From Spirochaetaceae bacterium (GTDB lineage: Bacteria; Spirochaetota; Spirochaetia; Treponematales; Breznakiellaceae): a stretch of 19,187 nucleotides of DNA. Of the stretch, positions 7,957 through 14,035 are shown piece by piece. The notes beneath the pieces were generated by a model. The model was not told the origin of the DNA. It did not search any database and saw only the letters and a list, made by a program, of their open reading frames with translations. The stretch is taken from NCBI GenBank assembly GCA_031290405.1, contig JAITNO010000125.1, positions 1 through 19,187 of the forward strand, read 5' to 3'. Position numbers and translations under genes: made by a program. How positions within the stretch are numbered: position 1 is the stretch's first letter; each line of letters starts with the position of its first letter.

Positions 7957-8733
7957 TTAGGGGGTTTGGGCGCTCAAGGGCGCTTGTTTGGGGCGCAGCT
8001 TGTAGACGACCAACAGGATGTTGTAATACAGATACCGGAAAATCCTAAAAAAGCGCAGGGGGCTTTGGAAACAGAAGCCGACCCACTCCAGGCCGTTGTC
8101 GAAGACCACCTTCGACGGGCGTTTTTTGCGCTTGGCGAAGACGTCGAAAATGTCGCTTACCCAGAGACGTAGGCCGACGTTCAGACTGACGCTGTTCCGC
8201 GCTATCCAGCGTTCCCCGCCGGACACGCCTTCGTTGACGAGCAACAGACTCGGCGCCGATTTGCGGATCACTTGTATGAGCGTCTCCTCGGTATGCTTCT
8301 TGAAGCGCCCGGGAAACCGCCCGACGATGCGAAGCTTGGGAAAGGTCGCGCGGAGGTGCTTTTCGGTTTTGGCCAGCGCCGCGGTCTTGCCCCCCAGAAG
8401 GTATATCGTGCGCTCCCTCTTTTCCAGAATGGTCAGCGCCGCGATGATGAAGTTGAAGGGCATATACCGCTGGGGAACCTTTCCCGTTAGAAATCGCGCC
8501 CCCCGCACCAGGCTCTTGGAAATGGGTATGACGAGGGCCGCGCCCCGGACGTATTCGCGGTACTCGACGTTGTGGCGCGCGCGCAGCAGATCCCAGACGG
8601 ACAAGAGGACGATGTTCTTTCCCCCCCCGCCGCCGTCCTTCAACAGATCGAAAATTATCTCTTCGAGCTTGTCGTGGGGAACAATGTCTAGGGGAACCTT
8701 TAACAACTCTATTCTTTCGCGCGTCAATTCCAC
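7957..8733 (-). CDS. WecG/TagA/CpsF-family glycosyltransferase
   Basis: A 258-residue protein resembling the TagA/WecG/CpsF transferases, which add N-acetylmannosamine (or its uronic acid) to a lipid-linked sugar in glycopolymer synthesis. Landmarks: N-terminal 'IELLKVPLDIVPHDKLEEII'; 'TIYLLGGKTAALAKTEKHL'; 'LRIVGRFPGRF'; 'VNEGVSGGERWIARN' (the usual GxPkQExWi region, here altered); C-terminal 'GLEWVGFCFQSPLRFFRIFR'. The hydrophobic/basic C-terminus fits peripheral membrane binding. A GTG start at 8733 follows GGGAGAGGGA at correct spacing. An ATG at 8748, 15 bases upstream, has no ribosome site. Either start overlaps rsmE (by 10 or 25 bp). No other polysaccharide gene is near, so the acceptor is unknown. 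Confidence 0.78.
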   Translation of the reverse strand: MELTRERIELLKVPLDIVPHDKLEEIIFDLLKDGGGGGKNIVLLSVWDLLRARHNVEYREYVRGAALVIPISKSLVRGARFLTGKVPQRYMPFNFIIAALTILEKRERTIYLLGGKTAALAKTEKHLRATFPKLRIVGRFPGRFKKHTEETLIQVIRKSAPSLLLVNEGVSGGERWIARNSVSLNVGLRLWVSDIFDVFAKRKKRPSKVVFDNGLEWVGFCFQSPLRFFRIFRYLYYNILLVVYKLRPKQAPLSAQTP

Positions 8734-9521
8734 GAATCCCTCTCCCATAAAATGATGCGAACGGCGGCAAGCGCGCAGAGCGAGGCCGTTTCCGCCCGCA
8801 GGACCGTCGGCCCCAGGCTTGCCGGTTTGAATCCCCGCGCTAAAAATTCCCGCGCCTCGCGCTCGGAAAAGCCGCCTTCCGGCCCCAGCGCCAACACAAT
8901 CGCATCGGCTTTTTCTTTTAAGCAACTATGCAGGGCTATCGAACAATGTTCAAGCCCCGCCCCAGCGTTCGGCAATTCCACCGCCGTATGAAAGAACAAA
9001 CCAAGCGGGGCCTCGTGCGTTCTCTTTACCTCCTCCCACAGGGAAAGCGCCTCGCGCTCCTCCAAAGCGGCGTGAACAAGCGTGGGGACGCCGCTTCCGC
9101 TCTGCTGCCGCGCCTCGCGGACGATGCGCCGCAGCCGCTCGACGGGGACGACCCGCCGGACGGAACGCTCCGCCGCGAAGGGAATCACCTGGCTTGCCCC
9201 GCATTCCGCCGCCTGCCGGACAAGCGCGTTCATCTTCACGCCCCCCAGCACGGCCTGCAAGAGGATGATCGTGGGGAGGGCCCCCGCCGCCGCATACTCC
9301 AGCCCCTCCGCAACGCCGCCCGCCCCCGCCAGCAAGCAAAACCGCCCGCCCCTGTCCACCACGCTCACCCTTAACGCCTCCCTTTCGCCGGAAGGCAGCG
9401 CCGCGTTCAGCACATCCCCCCGCTTGATGCGCCGGACGTTCACCAGATAGTGGAAGTCCCTCCCTTCAATCCTAAAAAACCCATCCGCTCCCCGCGGGGA
9501 CTCAAGAATAAATTGTTTCAT
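8724..9521 (-). CDS. rsmE: 16S rRNA (uracil-1498-N3)-methyltransferase RsmE
   Basis: RsmE uses S-adenosylmethionine to methylate N3 of U1498 in helix 44 of 16S rRNA on the assembled 30S subunit. The 265 residues match the family size. The N-terminal PUA-like domain (HYLVNVRRIKRGDVL) is followed by a SPOUT knot domain with 'LLQAVLGGVKMNALVRQAAE', 'GASQVIPFAAERSV', 'EARQQSGSGVPT', GPEGGF (about 211-216) and 'LGPTVLRAETASLCALA' (about 235-251), the deep-knot SAM-binding motifs. It starts 9 bp after the pth stop and overlaps the glycosyltransferase, forming one tight minus-strand run. Its ribosome site is weak, so it may rely on coupling to pth. Confidence 0.93.
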   Translation of the reverse strand: MKQFILESPRGADGFFRIEGRDFHYLVNVRRIKRGDVLNAALPSGEREALRVSVVDRGGRFCLLAGAGGVAEGLEYAAAGALPTIILLQAVLGGVKMNALVRQAAECGASQVIPFAAERSVRRVVPVERLRRIVREARQQSGSGVPTLVHAALEEREALSLWEEVKRTHEAPLGLFFHTAVELPNAGAGLEHCSIALHSCLKEKADAIVLALGPEGGFSEREAREFLARGFKPASLGPTVLRAETASLCALAAVRIILWERDSWN

Positions 9522-9530
9522 CGCAGCCGC

Positions 9531-10127
9531 TCAGACGATCTTTTTTTTGTTCCATTCGGGAAGCAGCTCGTCGGGGCCGCTCACCATCGCCTGCGCAAGC
9601 GCCGCCGCGCACACAGGCAGAACCCGCTCAAGAACCGCCCCCTCCCCCGCGCTAAAGTTGGAAAGAACCCAGCCTGCCACGTCCGCCTCTCCCCGGCCCC
9701 CCGCCGGACGGCCAATGCCAATGCGGAGCCGCCAGAAGTCCGCCGTTCCCAGGGACCCCTTAATCGAGCGCAAGCCATTGTGCCCGCCCAGCCCTCCTGA
9801 AAACTTAAACGCCGCCGTACCCAGAGGAAGCTCAAGCTCATCGTGGACGACGAGGATATGCGCCGCGGGAATCTTATAGAAAGCAGCCGCCGCCCGCACC
9901 GATTCCCCCGAAAGATTCATAAACGTCTCCGGCTTCAAAAAATGCGCGCCGCCGGGCAAAGACGGCGCGAACGCCGCAAGCGGCGCCGAGCAAAACAAAC
10001 CCTTGAACTTGTTCGTCCAAGAGAGGTGAACGTCAAACGCGTCGGCCACAAGCCGCCCCGCATTATGCCGGTTCTTTGCGTATTCGCTTCCCGGATTCCC
10101 CAGAAAGACGATCAAGTCAAGATTCAT
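9531..10127 (-). CDS. pth: Peptidyl-tRNA hydrolase
   Basis: Pth cleaves the ester bond of peptidyl-tRNAs that drop off the ribosome, recycling tRNA. The 198-residue protein shows all main motifs: GNPG (10-13), RHNAG with catalytic His21, FMNLSGESV, VVHDELELPLG with the catalytic Asp near residue 97, and GGLGGHNGLRSIKGSLG followed by RLRIGIGRP. ATG 10127 starts at the first strand (MNLDLIVFLGNPG); an in-frame ATG at 10148 would add seven residues not expected in the family. It is the first gene of the minus-strand run pth-rsmE-glycosyltransferase and diverges from purB across 99 bp. Confidence 0.95.
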   Translation of the reverse strand: MNLDLIVFLGNPGSEYAKNRHNAGRLVADAFDVHLSWTNKFKGLFCSAPLAAFAPSLPGGAHFLKPETFMNLSGESVRAAAAFYKIPAAHILVVHDELELPLGTAAFKFSGGLGGHNGLRSIKGSLGTADFWRLRIGIGRPAGGRGEADVAGWVLSNFSAGEGAVLERVLPVCAAALAQAMVSGPDELLPEWNKKKIV

Positions 10128-10160
10128 AGAGAGCCCATCATACCCCATCAGACGCAGAGA

Positions 10161-10172
10161 GGGGAGCCCCCC
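10161..10172. repeat. Short G4/C6 palindrome in the pth-purB divergent gap
   Basis: GGGG-AG-CCCCCC, a shorter version of the gene-edge palindromes at 672, 5496 and 13518. It lies 34 bp upstream of pth. Confidence 0.3.
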
Positions 10173-10185
10173 GCGCCTCGCCTAC

Positions 10186-10215
10186 TGGACGCCATAGACC
10201 TAACCATGCTAGAAT
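10186..10215 (+). promoter_or_regulatory. Possible purB promoter
   Basis: TGGACG (10186-10191) and TAGAAT (10210-10215) are separated by 18 bases. The -10 box matches five of six consensus bases. Transcription would begin about 5 bases before the chosen purB ATG, so the mRNA would be nearly leaderless, in line with the absence of a ribosome site there. Confidence 0.35.
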
Positions 10216-10226
10216 CGACGTTCATT

Positions 10227-11660
10227 ATGATAGTGCGCACAATCTTTAAGAACATTTCGCCCCTCGACCACCGCTATTCAATTTTCGAGCAGGAAACCTA
10301 CAACCTCGTCGCCCCGTGGGTGTCGGAGGAGGCGGCCATCCTCACCTGCATCAAGGCCGAGCTCGCCCTCGTCCTCGCCCATCTCGAAGAGCGCGGAACC
10401 CTTACCCCCGCCCTGCGCGAAAAACTCATCGCCGCAGGCGCAAGCGTCCAGCCCGAAGCCGTCTATGCCGAAGAAGCGAAGACCCGCCACAACATCCGCG
10501 CCCTCGTCAACGTGCTCAAGGCCGCCGTCCCGCAGGAAGTCGCCCCCCTCGTCCACCTAGGCGCCACCAGCGCCGACATCCTCGACACAAGCCTCTCCTA
10601 CCGGATAAAGGGCGTCGCACACCACGTCCTCATCCCCATGCTGCGGACCCTCGAGCTGCGCCTCTGCGACCTCGCCGAAGAGCACGCCCGCACCCCGCAA
10701 GTCGGCCGCACGCACGGCCAACACGCCGTGCCCATCACACTCGGCTTCGCCGTCGCCGAATACGTTTCGCGACTGGGAAAGTCCATCCTCGAGATCAAGG
10801 CGCGCGCAAACGGCCTGTGCGGAAAGCTCTCAGGCGCAGTCGGCGCGTACAACGCCACAAGCATGATAAGCCCCGACCCCGAAAAACTCGAACGCCGCTA
10901 CCTCGCGGAACTCGGCCTCGAACCCTCTGAGCACAGCACCCAACTCGTCGAGCCCGAATACCTCCTGCGCCTCCTCCTCGAGTTCAACACAGCCTTCGGC
11001 ATCGTCGCCAACCTCGCCGACGACCTCCGCAACCTCCAGCGCAGCGAAATCGGCGAACTCAAAGAAAGCTTCGCCGACGACCAAGTCGGCTCCTCGACCA
11101 TGCCCCAGAAACGCAACCCGTGGAACAGCGAACACGTAAAAAGCCTTTGGAAAGCGTTTTCGCCCCGCGTCGTCACCTTCTTCATGGACCAAATCAGCGA
11201 ACACCAGCGGGACCTCACCAACTCCGCAAGCCAGCGCTTCATCGCCGACTACATCGCCGGCTTCGCCTTCGCCGTCAAACGCATGACAAGCGTCGTCGAA
11301 AGCCTCGTTGTCGACAAGGAGCGCCTTCTTCAAAACCTCCGCGGCGGCGCAGGCGGCATCCCCGGCGGCATCTGCGCCGAAAGCGCCTACATCCTCCTTG
11401 CCGAAAGCGGCGCAAGCGGCGCACACGAAACAATCCGCCGCGTAACGCTTAAAGCCGAACGCGAGCGCCTCACCTTCGTCCACGCCCTGTCCGGCGAAAG
11501 CGCCGCCCTGTCCGCCATCGAAGGCCAGCTCAAGAAACTCATGCTGATAGGCGAAACCGAAACCGCCATCGACTACTTCTCCAAACCCGAAAACTACCGA
11601 GGCCTCGCCGCGGAAAAGGCAATCGACCTCGCGCGCAAGTACCGCGCATCAGTCGGCTAA
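10227..11660 (+). CDS. purB: Adenylosuccinate lyase
   Basis: PurB removes fumarate from SAICAR and from adenylosuccinate, acting twice in purine synthesis. The 477-residue product begins with the family-like 'FKNISPLDHRYSIFEQE'. The active-site regions of the fumarase/aspartase superfamily are clear: GATSADILDT (about 112), GRTHGQHA with His163, and the flexible signature GSSTMPQKRNPWNSEH at 288-303, holding the catalytic serine. ATG 10227 is used; an ATG at 10206 and a GTG at 10233 are alternatives, and none has a good ribosome site. Codons end in C unusually often and the coding strand is strongly C-over-G, unlike the mre genes. The last 12 bp overlap the convergent gene at 11649. Confidence 0.95.
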   Translation: MIVRTIFKNISPLDHRYSIFEQETYNLVAPWVSEEAAILTCIKAELALVLAHLEERGTLTPALREKLIAAGASVQPEAVYAEEAKTRHNIRALVNVLKAAVPQEVAPLVHLGATSADILDTSLSYRIKGVAHHVLIPMLRTLELRLCDLAEEHARTPQVGRTHGQHAVPITLGFAVAEYVSRLGKSILEIKARANGLCGKLSGAVGAYNATSMISPDPEKLERRYLAELGLEPSEHSTQLVEPEYLLRLLLEFNTAFGIVANLADDLRNLQRSEIGELKESFADDQVGSSTMPQKRNPWNSEHVKSLWKAFSPRVVTFFMDQISEHQRDLTNSASQRFIADYIAGFAFAVKRMTSVVESLVVDKERLLQNLRGGAGGIPGGICAESAYILLAESGASGAHETIRRVTLKAERERLTFVHALSGESAALSAIEGQLKKLMLIGETETAIDYFSKPENYRGLAAEKAIDLARKYRASVG

Positions 11661-12194
11661 GGGGCGGAGGGCAGCCAGAGCCGCGTCTTGTTTTGCGCAA
11701 TAGACCCGTTGAGTGGCGTCCAACGCGGCTATCCGCACCTTCGCCAAGCCCCGGTCGAGTTTGGGCAACCCCAAACGGGAGAGGCCGTTCCTCAGGCGCG
11801 TCTTGTGAGCAAAGCAGGCCACGTGGAAGGCGTCGCGGGGCAGGCCATTGCAGCGCCACTGGCCGCGATGGGGAAAGGTCATCTCCGCTCCGCGGTACGC
11901 GGCAGGATCGCAGACAGCTTTTAACGCAAGAAGGGCATCGTCGAAACTTTGCAGAGCAGCCTCGGCGCTGGCCCTGCCCTCCGTCTCATCGGCTTCGCTC
12001 TCGGCCAGCTCCTGCCCTACAAAGAAGTACTCGGCCAGCAGGACGAGTTCCACATCGCCTGAGTCTAGGGCTTCCTTAAAAGTCTGCAAGGCAAGGGCGT
12101 GTCCCCGTTCAAAACTAATCCTGCCGTCCTCCGTCCCGCCCGCAGTGGCCAAGCCCCGGCGGCCTTCGTTAATGGTGGAGACCGCCGTTGACAT
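11649..12194 (-). CDS. Hypothetical protein B, last gene of the duplicated accessory operon
   Basis: A 181-residue protein of unrecognised function. It is mostly helical, with a Cys/His-containing central part (HRGQWRCNGLPRDAFHVACF, about residues 105-124) and a C-terminal helix 'QRVYCAKQDAALAALRPL'. No signal peptide or membrane segment is present. The start at 12194 lies one base after the stop of gene A2, so translation is probably coupled. Residues 1-15 come from the 280-bp direct repeat and recur in the truncated copy at 12411-12530, so a later start cannot be excluded. The stop is embedded in the 3' end of purB (12-bp convergent overlap), with no terminator between them. My impression that related proteins occur in termite-gut treponemes is memory, not a search. 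Confidence 0.6.
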   Translation of the reverse strand: MSTAVSTINEGRRGLATAGGTEDGRISFERGHALALQTFKEALDSGDVELVLLAEYFFVGQELAESEADETEGRASAEAALQSFDDALLALKAVCDPAAYRGAEMTFPHRGQWRCNGLPRDAFHVACFAHKTRLRNGLSRLGLPKLDRGLAKVRIAALDATQRVYCAKQDAALAALRPLAD

Positions 12195-12427
12195 CCTATG
12201 TAACAAGCCATTCCTTTCCATAGGCCGCCTCCACTTCGTCCAGGTTCCAGCCGCTTTCCAGCAACGCGTCCAGGCCTATTTTCTCTTTCCAAATCTTCGC
12301 CATCCAAGGTTCCATCGGCTTTGTCTTGAACAGGGCCATAGCCTCATCTTCCTTGCCGGCGTCCCAAAGCGCAAACGCTTTCACATTAATTTTTAATTTT
12401 TCATCCAGTGTCATAGCGCATCCTCCA
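12148..12427. repeat. 280-bp direct repeat, copy 2 (gene A2 plus 5' end of B)
   Basis: This block matches 12484-12763 at an exact offset of 336 bp. On the minus strand it runs from the ribosome site of gene A through the whole gene into codon 15 of gene B. The first ~127 bp (plus-strand order, 12148 onward) differ from the other copy at a single base that I could find. The next ~110 bp differ at many positions, and the last ~40 bp are identical again. Confidence 0.9.
12196..12414 (-). CDS. 72-residue hypothetical protein A2 (tandem paralogue)
   Basis: A small soluble helical protein beginning MTLDEKLKIN and ending in Trp-rich 'SGWNLDEVEAAYGKEWLVT'. Function not recognised. The start at 12414 follows GGAGG (TTGGAGGATGCGCT then ATG). 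It is 62/72 identical to protein A1, with all ten differences between residues 10 and 46. The ATGA at its start overlaps the stop of the truncated B' frame, and its stop lies one base before gene B. Conservation at protein level and of its ribosome site argues that it is translated. The A-then-B order suggests the two products work together (inference). Confidence 0.75.
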   Translation of the reverse strand: MTLDEKLKINVKAFALWDAGKEDEAMALFKTKPMEPWMAKIWKEKIGLDALLESGWNLDEVEAAYGKEWLVT

Positions 12428-12530
12428 ATGACCACCCTACCATAGCTTTCCCCACACGGCAACGCCCCCATAGCACAGCAGCAGCCAAGCCCCGGCGGCC
12501 TTCGTTAATGATGGAGACCGCCGTTGACAT
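12411..12530 (-). pseudogene. Truncated copy of gene B (B')
   Basis: A 39-codon frame starting one base after the stop of A1. Its first 15 codons are the same as those of gene B apart from one Thr-to-Ile change (MSTAVSIINEGRRGL). The duplicated DNA ends at 12484, and the rest (AVLWGRCRVGKAMVGWSLEDAL) is unrelated filler from the 56-bp unit between the repeats. It stops in an ATGA overlap with A2. It is best read as the remnant left by the tandem duplication, though the open frame may still carry ribosomes from A1 to A2. Confidence 0.65.
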
Positions 12531-12763
12531 CCTATGTAACAAGCCATTCCTTTCCATAGGCCGCCTCCACTTCGTCCAGGTTCCAGCCGCTTTCCAGCAA
12601 CGCGTCCAGGCCGACCTTTTCTTTCCAAACCTTCGCCAAACAGGGCGGTATCGGCTTTGTCTTAAAAACGGCCATAGCCTCATCTTCCTTGCCGGCGTTC
12701 CAAAGCGCCGCCGCTTTTACGCCAATTTTTAATTTTTCATCCAGTGTCATAGCGCATCCTCCA
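12484..12763. repeat. 280-bp direct repeat, copy 1 (gene A1 plus 5' end of B')
   Basis: Partner of 12148-12427, separated from it by a 56-bp unique spacer (12428-12483). The boundaries are sharp: the shared text begins GCCAAGCCCCGG and ends GCATCCTCCA on the plus strand. No terminal inverted repeats or target duplications suggest a transposon, so unequal recombination is the simplest origin. Confidence 0.9.
12532..12750 (-). CDS. 72-residue hypothetical protein A1 (tandem paralogue)
   Basis: A near twin of A2, with the same length, ribosome site (TTGGAGGATGCGCT) and C-terminal 26 residues. Substitutions relative to A2 include G10, A14, N18, I34, P35, C37 and L38, so the surface around residues 34-38 (KTKPIPPCLAK against KTKPMEPWMAK) differs most. 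No domain is recognised. It begins 30 bp after the stop of gene C and is probably in the same operon. The cluster of differences in the middle with near-identical flanks suggests partial gene conversion or selection for two variants of one fold. Confidence 0.75.
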   Translation of the reverse strand: MTLDEKLKIGVKAAALWNAGKEDEAMAVFKTKPIPPCLAKVWKEKVGLDALLESGWNLDEVEAAYGKEWLVT

Positions 12764-12780
12764 AGGCCCGTTTTACCGCA

Positions 12781-13506
12781 TCACGTGATGATGGAGGAAA
12801 AGATGGGGCCGAAGGGGCCGACCTCGCCCTTTTCGTTTTCGTAGTGGCAGCAAAAGAAGACGGTCATCCCCGAAAAGCCTTCAAAGTCGAAGATGTTGCG
12901 CTTCAATTTTCGCGTAAACACCGAATGGCACAGCTCCTCGCCCACCGTAGGCGGCTTCATCAAAAGGCGGTGCGGGCCGGTCGCCTCCTCCACCGTCGCC
13001 CCGCCGGGCGGCATAATCCCGTAATAAATGCGAACCCCAAATTCCGCCCTCTGGTCGTCCGAAAGCGCCTGAATGTATGCAAGAAGGCGCACCAACACCA
13101 GATGAAGCCCTTCGATAAACGCCGCGCCCGTGCACTGGCCGCGGGGAATCGGAATCTTCCTGCGCCGTCCGGTTTTACTGCGGACGCCCATATTCGAACG
13201 GTCCAGGTCGCTCACCGGTTCGAAGCGCAGGTATTTATTCACAAACTCGCGCGCGTCCTTCTCGACCCGAGCCCTTACGCGGTTCTTTTCTTTCGTGTCG
13301 ACGCTTGTGTGGGGCCTCAAAACCGGCGCATAAGCGACGTTCCACTCCTCCACGGCTGTGGAAAACTCATCCAGCGACGGTGCGGGGATGTGCGCCCACT
13401 CCGGCGGCGTCCCCGCGCATTTGCCTTTGACGTACAACAGCAGCAAATTAAGCCACTCCGAAAATTCCGCATCCTTCCTGGGGATGTAATCAAGCCTTCG
13501 TCCCAT
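12781..13506 (-). CDS. Hypothetical protein C of the 'IPR...GPFGPI' family
   Basis: A 241-residue protein with an excellent start: GAGGAGG lies 4 bases before ATG 13506. In order: D-Y-IPRKD and an amphipathic helix; 'RVEKDAREFVNKYLRF' with 'DLDRSNMGV'; a basic linker (SKTGRRRKIPIPRGQ, residues 124-138); 'GLHLVLV' and 'FGVRIYYGIMP'; then 'HSVFTRKLKRNIFDFEGFSGMTVFFCCHYENEKGEVGPFGPIFSSII' to the end. The C-terminal half looks like beta-sandwich or Fn3-like strands. There is no export signal. It shares its N-terminal, FTR and G-P motifs with the protein at 22-672. Function is unknown. It is the first gene of the operon C-A1-B'-A2-B and sits directly beside the palindromic array. Confidence 0.75.
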   Translation of the reverse strand: MGRRLDYIPRKDAEFSEWLNLLLLYVKGKCAGTPPEWAHIPAPSLDEFSTAVEEWNVAYAPVLRPHTSVDTKEKNRVRARVEKDAREFVNKYLRFEPVSDLDRSNMGVRSKTGRRRKIPIPRGQCTGAAFIEGLHLVLVRLLAYIQALSDDQRAEFGVRIYYGIMPPGGATVEEATGPHRLLMKPPTVGEELCHSVFTRKLKRNIFDFEGFSGMTVFFCCHYENEKGEVGPFGPIFSSIIT

Positions 13507-13517
13507 AAATCCTCCTC

Positions 13518-13532
13518 GGGGGCTCCGCCCCC
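13518..13532. repeat. G5/C5 palindrome in the leader of gene C
   Basis: GGGGG-CTCCG-CCCCC forms a perfect 5-bp stem. In the minus-strand transcript it ends about 4 bases before the GAGGAGG ribosome site of gene C, so it could influence translation. It is the cleanest member of the palindrome set also seen at 672, 5496 and 10161. Confidence 0.5.
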
Positions 13533-13589
13533 TTACTTCTGCGGGGGCCGTTCATGACCCCCCTGACGCCTCTTTCGCACCTCTATGAT

Positions 13590-13883
13590 GCGGATCCGCA
13601 CCCCTATGACGCGGATCCGCACTCCGCTTGCGCGGATCCGCACTCCGCTTGCGCGTGTACGTACACGAGCGACGCGTGTACGTACACGAGCGACGCGTGT
13701 ACGTACACGGGCGGCGCGGGTGCGTACACGGGCGGCGCGTGTACGTACACGAGTGACGCGTGTACGTACACGAGCGACGCGTGTACGTACACGAGCGACG
13801 CGTGTACGTACACGAGCGACGCGTGTACGTACACGAGTGACGCGGGTGCGTACACGAGCGGCGCGGGTGCGTACACGGATCAG
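13590..13883. repeat. Array of fourteen 21-bp palindrome-bearing units
   Basis: Units follow each other with no change of the 21-bp period (starts at 13590, 13611, 13632, 13653 and so on to 13863), and a partial unit precedes at 13576-13589. Units 1-3 carry the palindrome GCGGATCCGC. Units 4-6 and 8-12 carry the perfect 14-bp palindrome CGTGTACGTACACG, separated by 7-base spacers of the type AGCGACG. Units 7, 13 and 14 have GGGTGC in the left arm, which breaks the symmetry, and unit 14 loses its right flank. All six frames are open through the array, so an open frame (for example 13554-14039) is not evidence of a gene. The array fills the centre of the divergent region between gene C and the TPR-mre operon. 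Confidence 0.92.
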
Positions 13884-13910
13884 AGTATGTCAAGAATCAA
13901 AAGCTGTCAA
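13882..13910 (-). promoter_or_regulatory. Possible leftward promoter beside the array
   Basis: On the minus strand a perfect TTGACA (13905-13910) is followed after 17 bases by TACTCT (13882-13887), a poor -10 match. If used, it would transcribe the whole array as part of a leader of about 370 bases for the C-A1-A2-B operon. No better promoter was found nearer gene C. Confidence 0.3.
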
Positions 13911-14035
13911 GGGGCAATGCCGGAGCCGGCGGAGGTTCCGTGGTCTGAGCGGTGGCCGCCGGGCGCCGAACAGAGGGAGATTTTTGGTCGGGGAATGGCG
14001 GCGGCGGGGGGATGCCGCACTCCTCCGTTCGGCGC
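13884..14035. other. Intergenic segment between the array and the cell-shape operon promoter
   Basis: These 152 bp contain the candidate leftward -35 box and G-rich, low-complexity text (GGCGGCGGCGGGGGG near 13999-14011). No gene, clear terminator or RNA gene is visible. Confidence 0.4.

Noticed and set aside
9843..10226. Long N-terminal extension of PurB in frame
   Set aside because: The text is antisense to pth and contains the divergent gap; PurB homology begins only at about 10240.
13590..13883. CRISPR array
   Set aside because: Unit length is 21 bp with 7-bp near-constant spacers; there are no unique 30-bp spacers, no typical repeat length and no cas genes.
13552..13893. Repeat-protein genes on either strand over the array
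   Set aside because: All six frames are open because the unit is a multiple of three and stop-free, so the open frames are a by-product; no ribosome site supports any of them.
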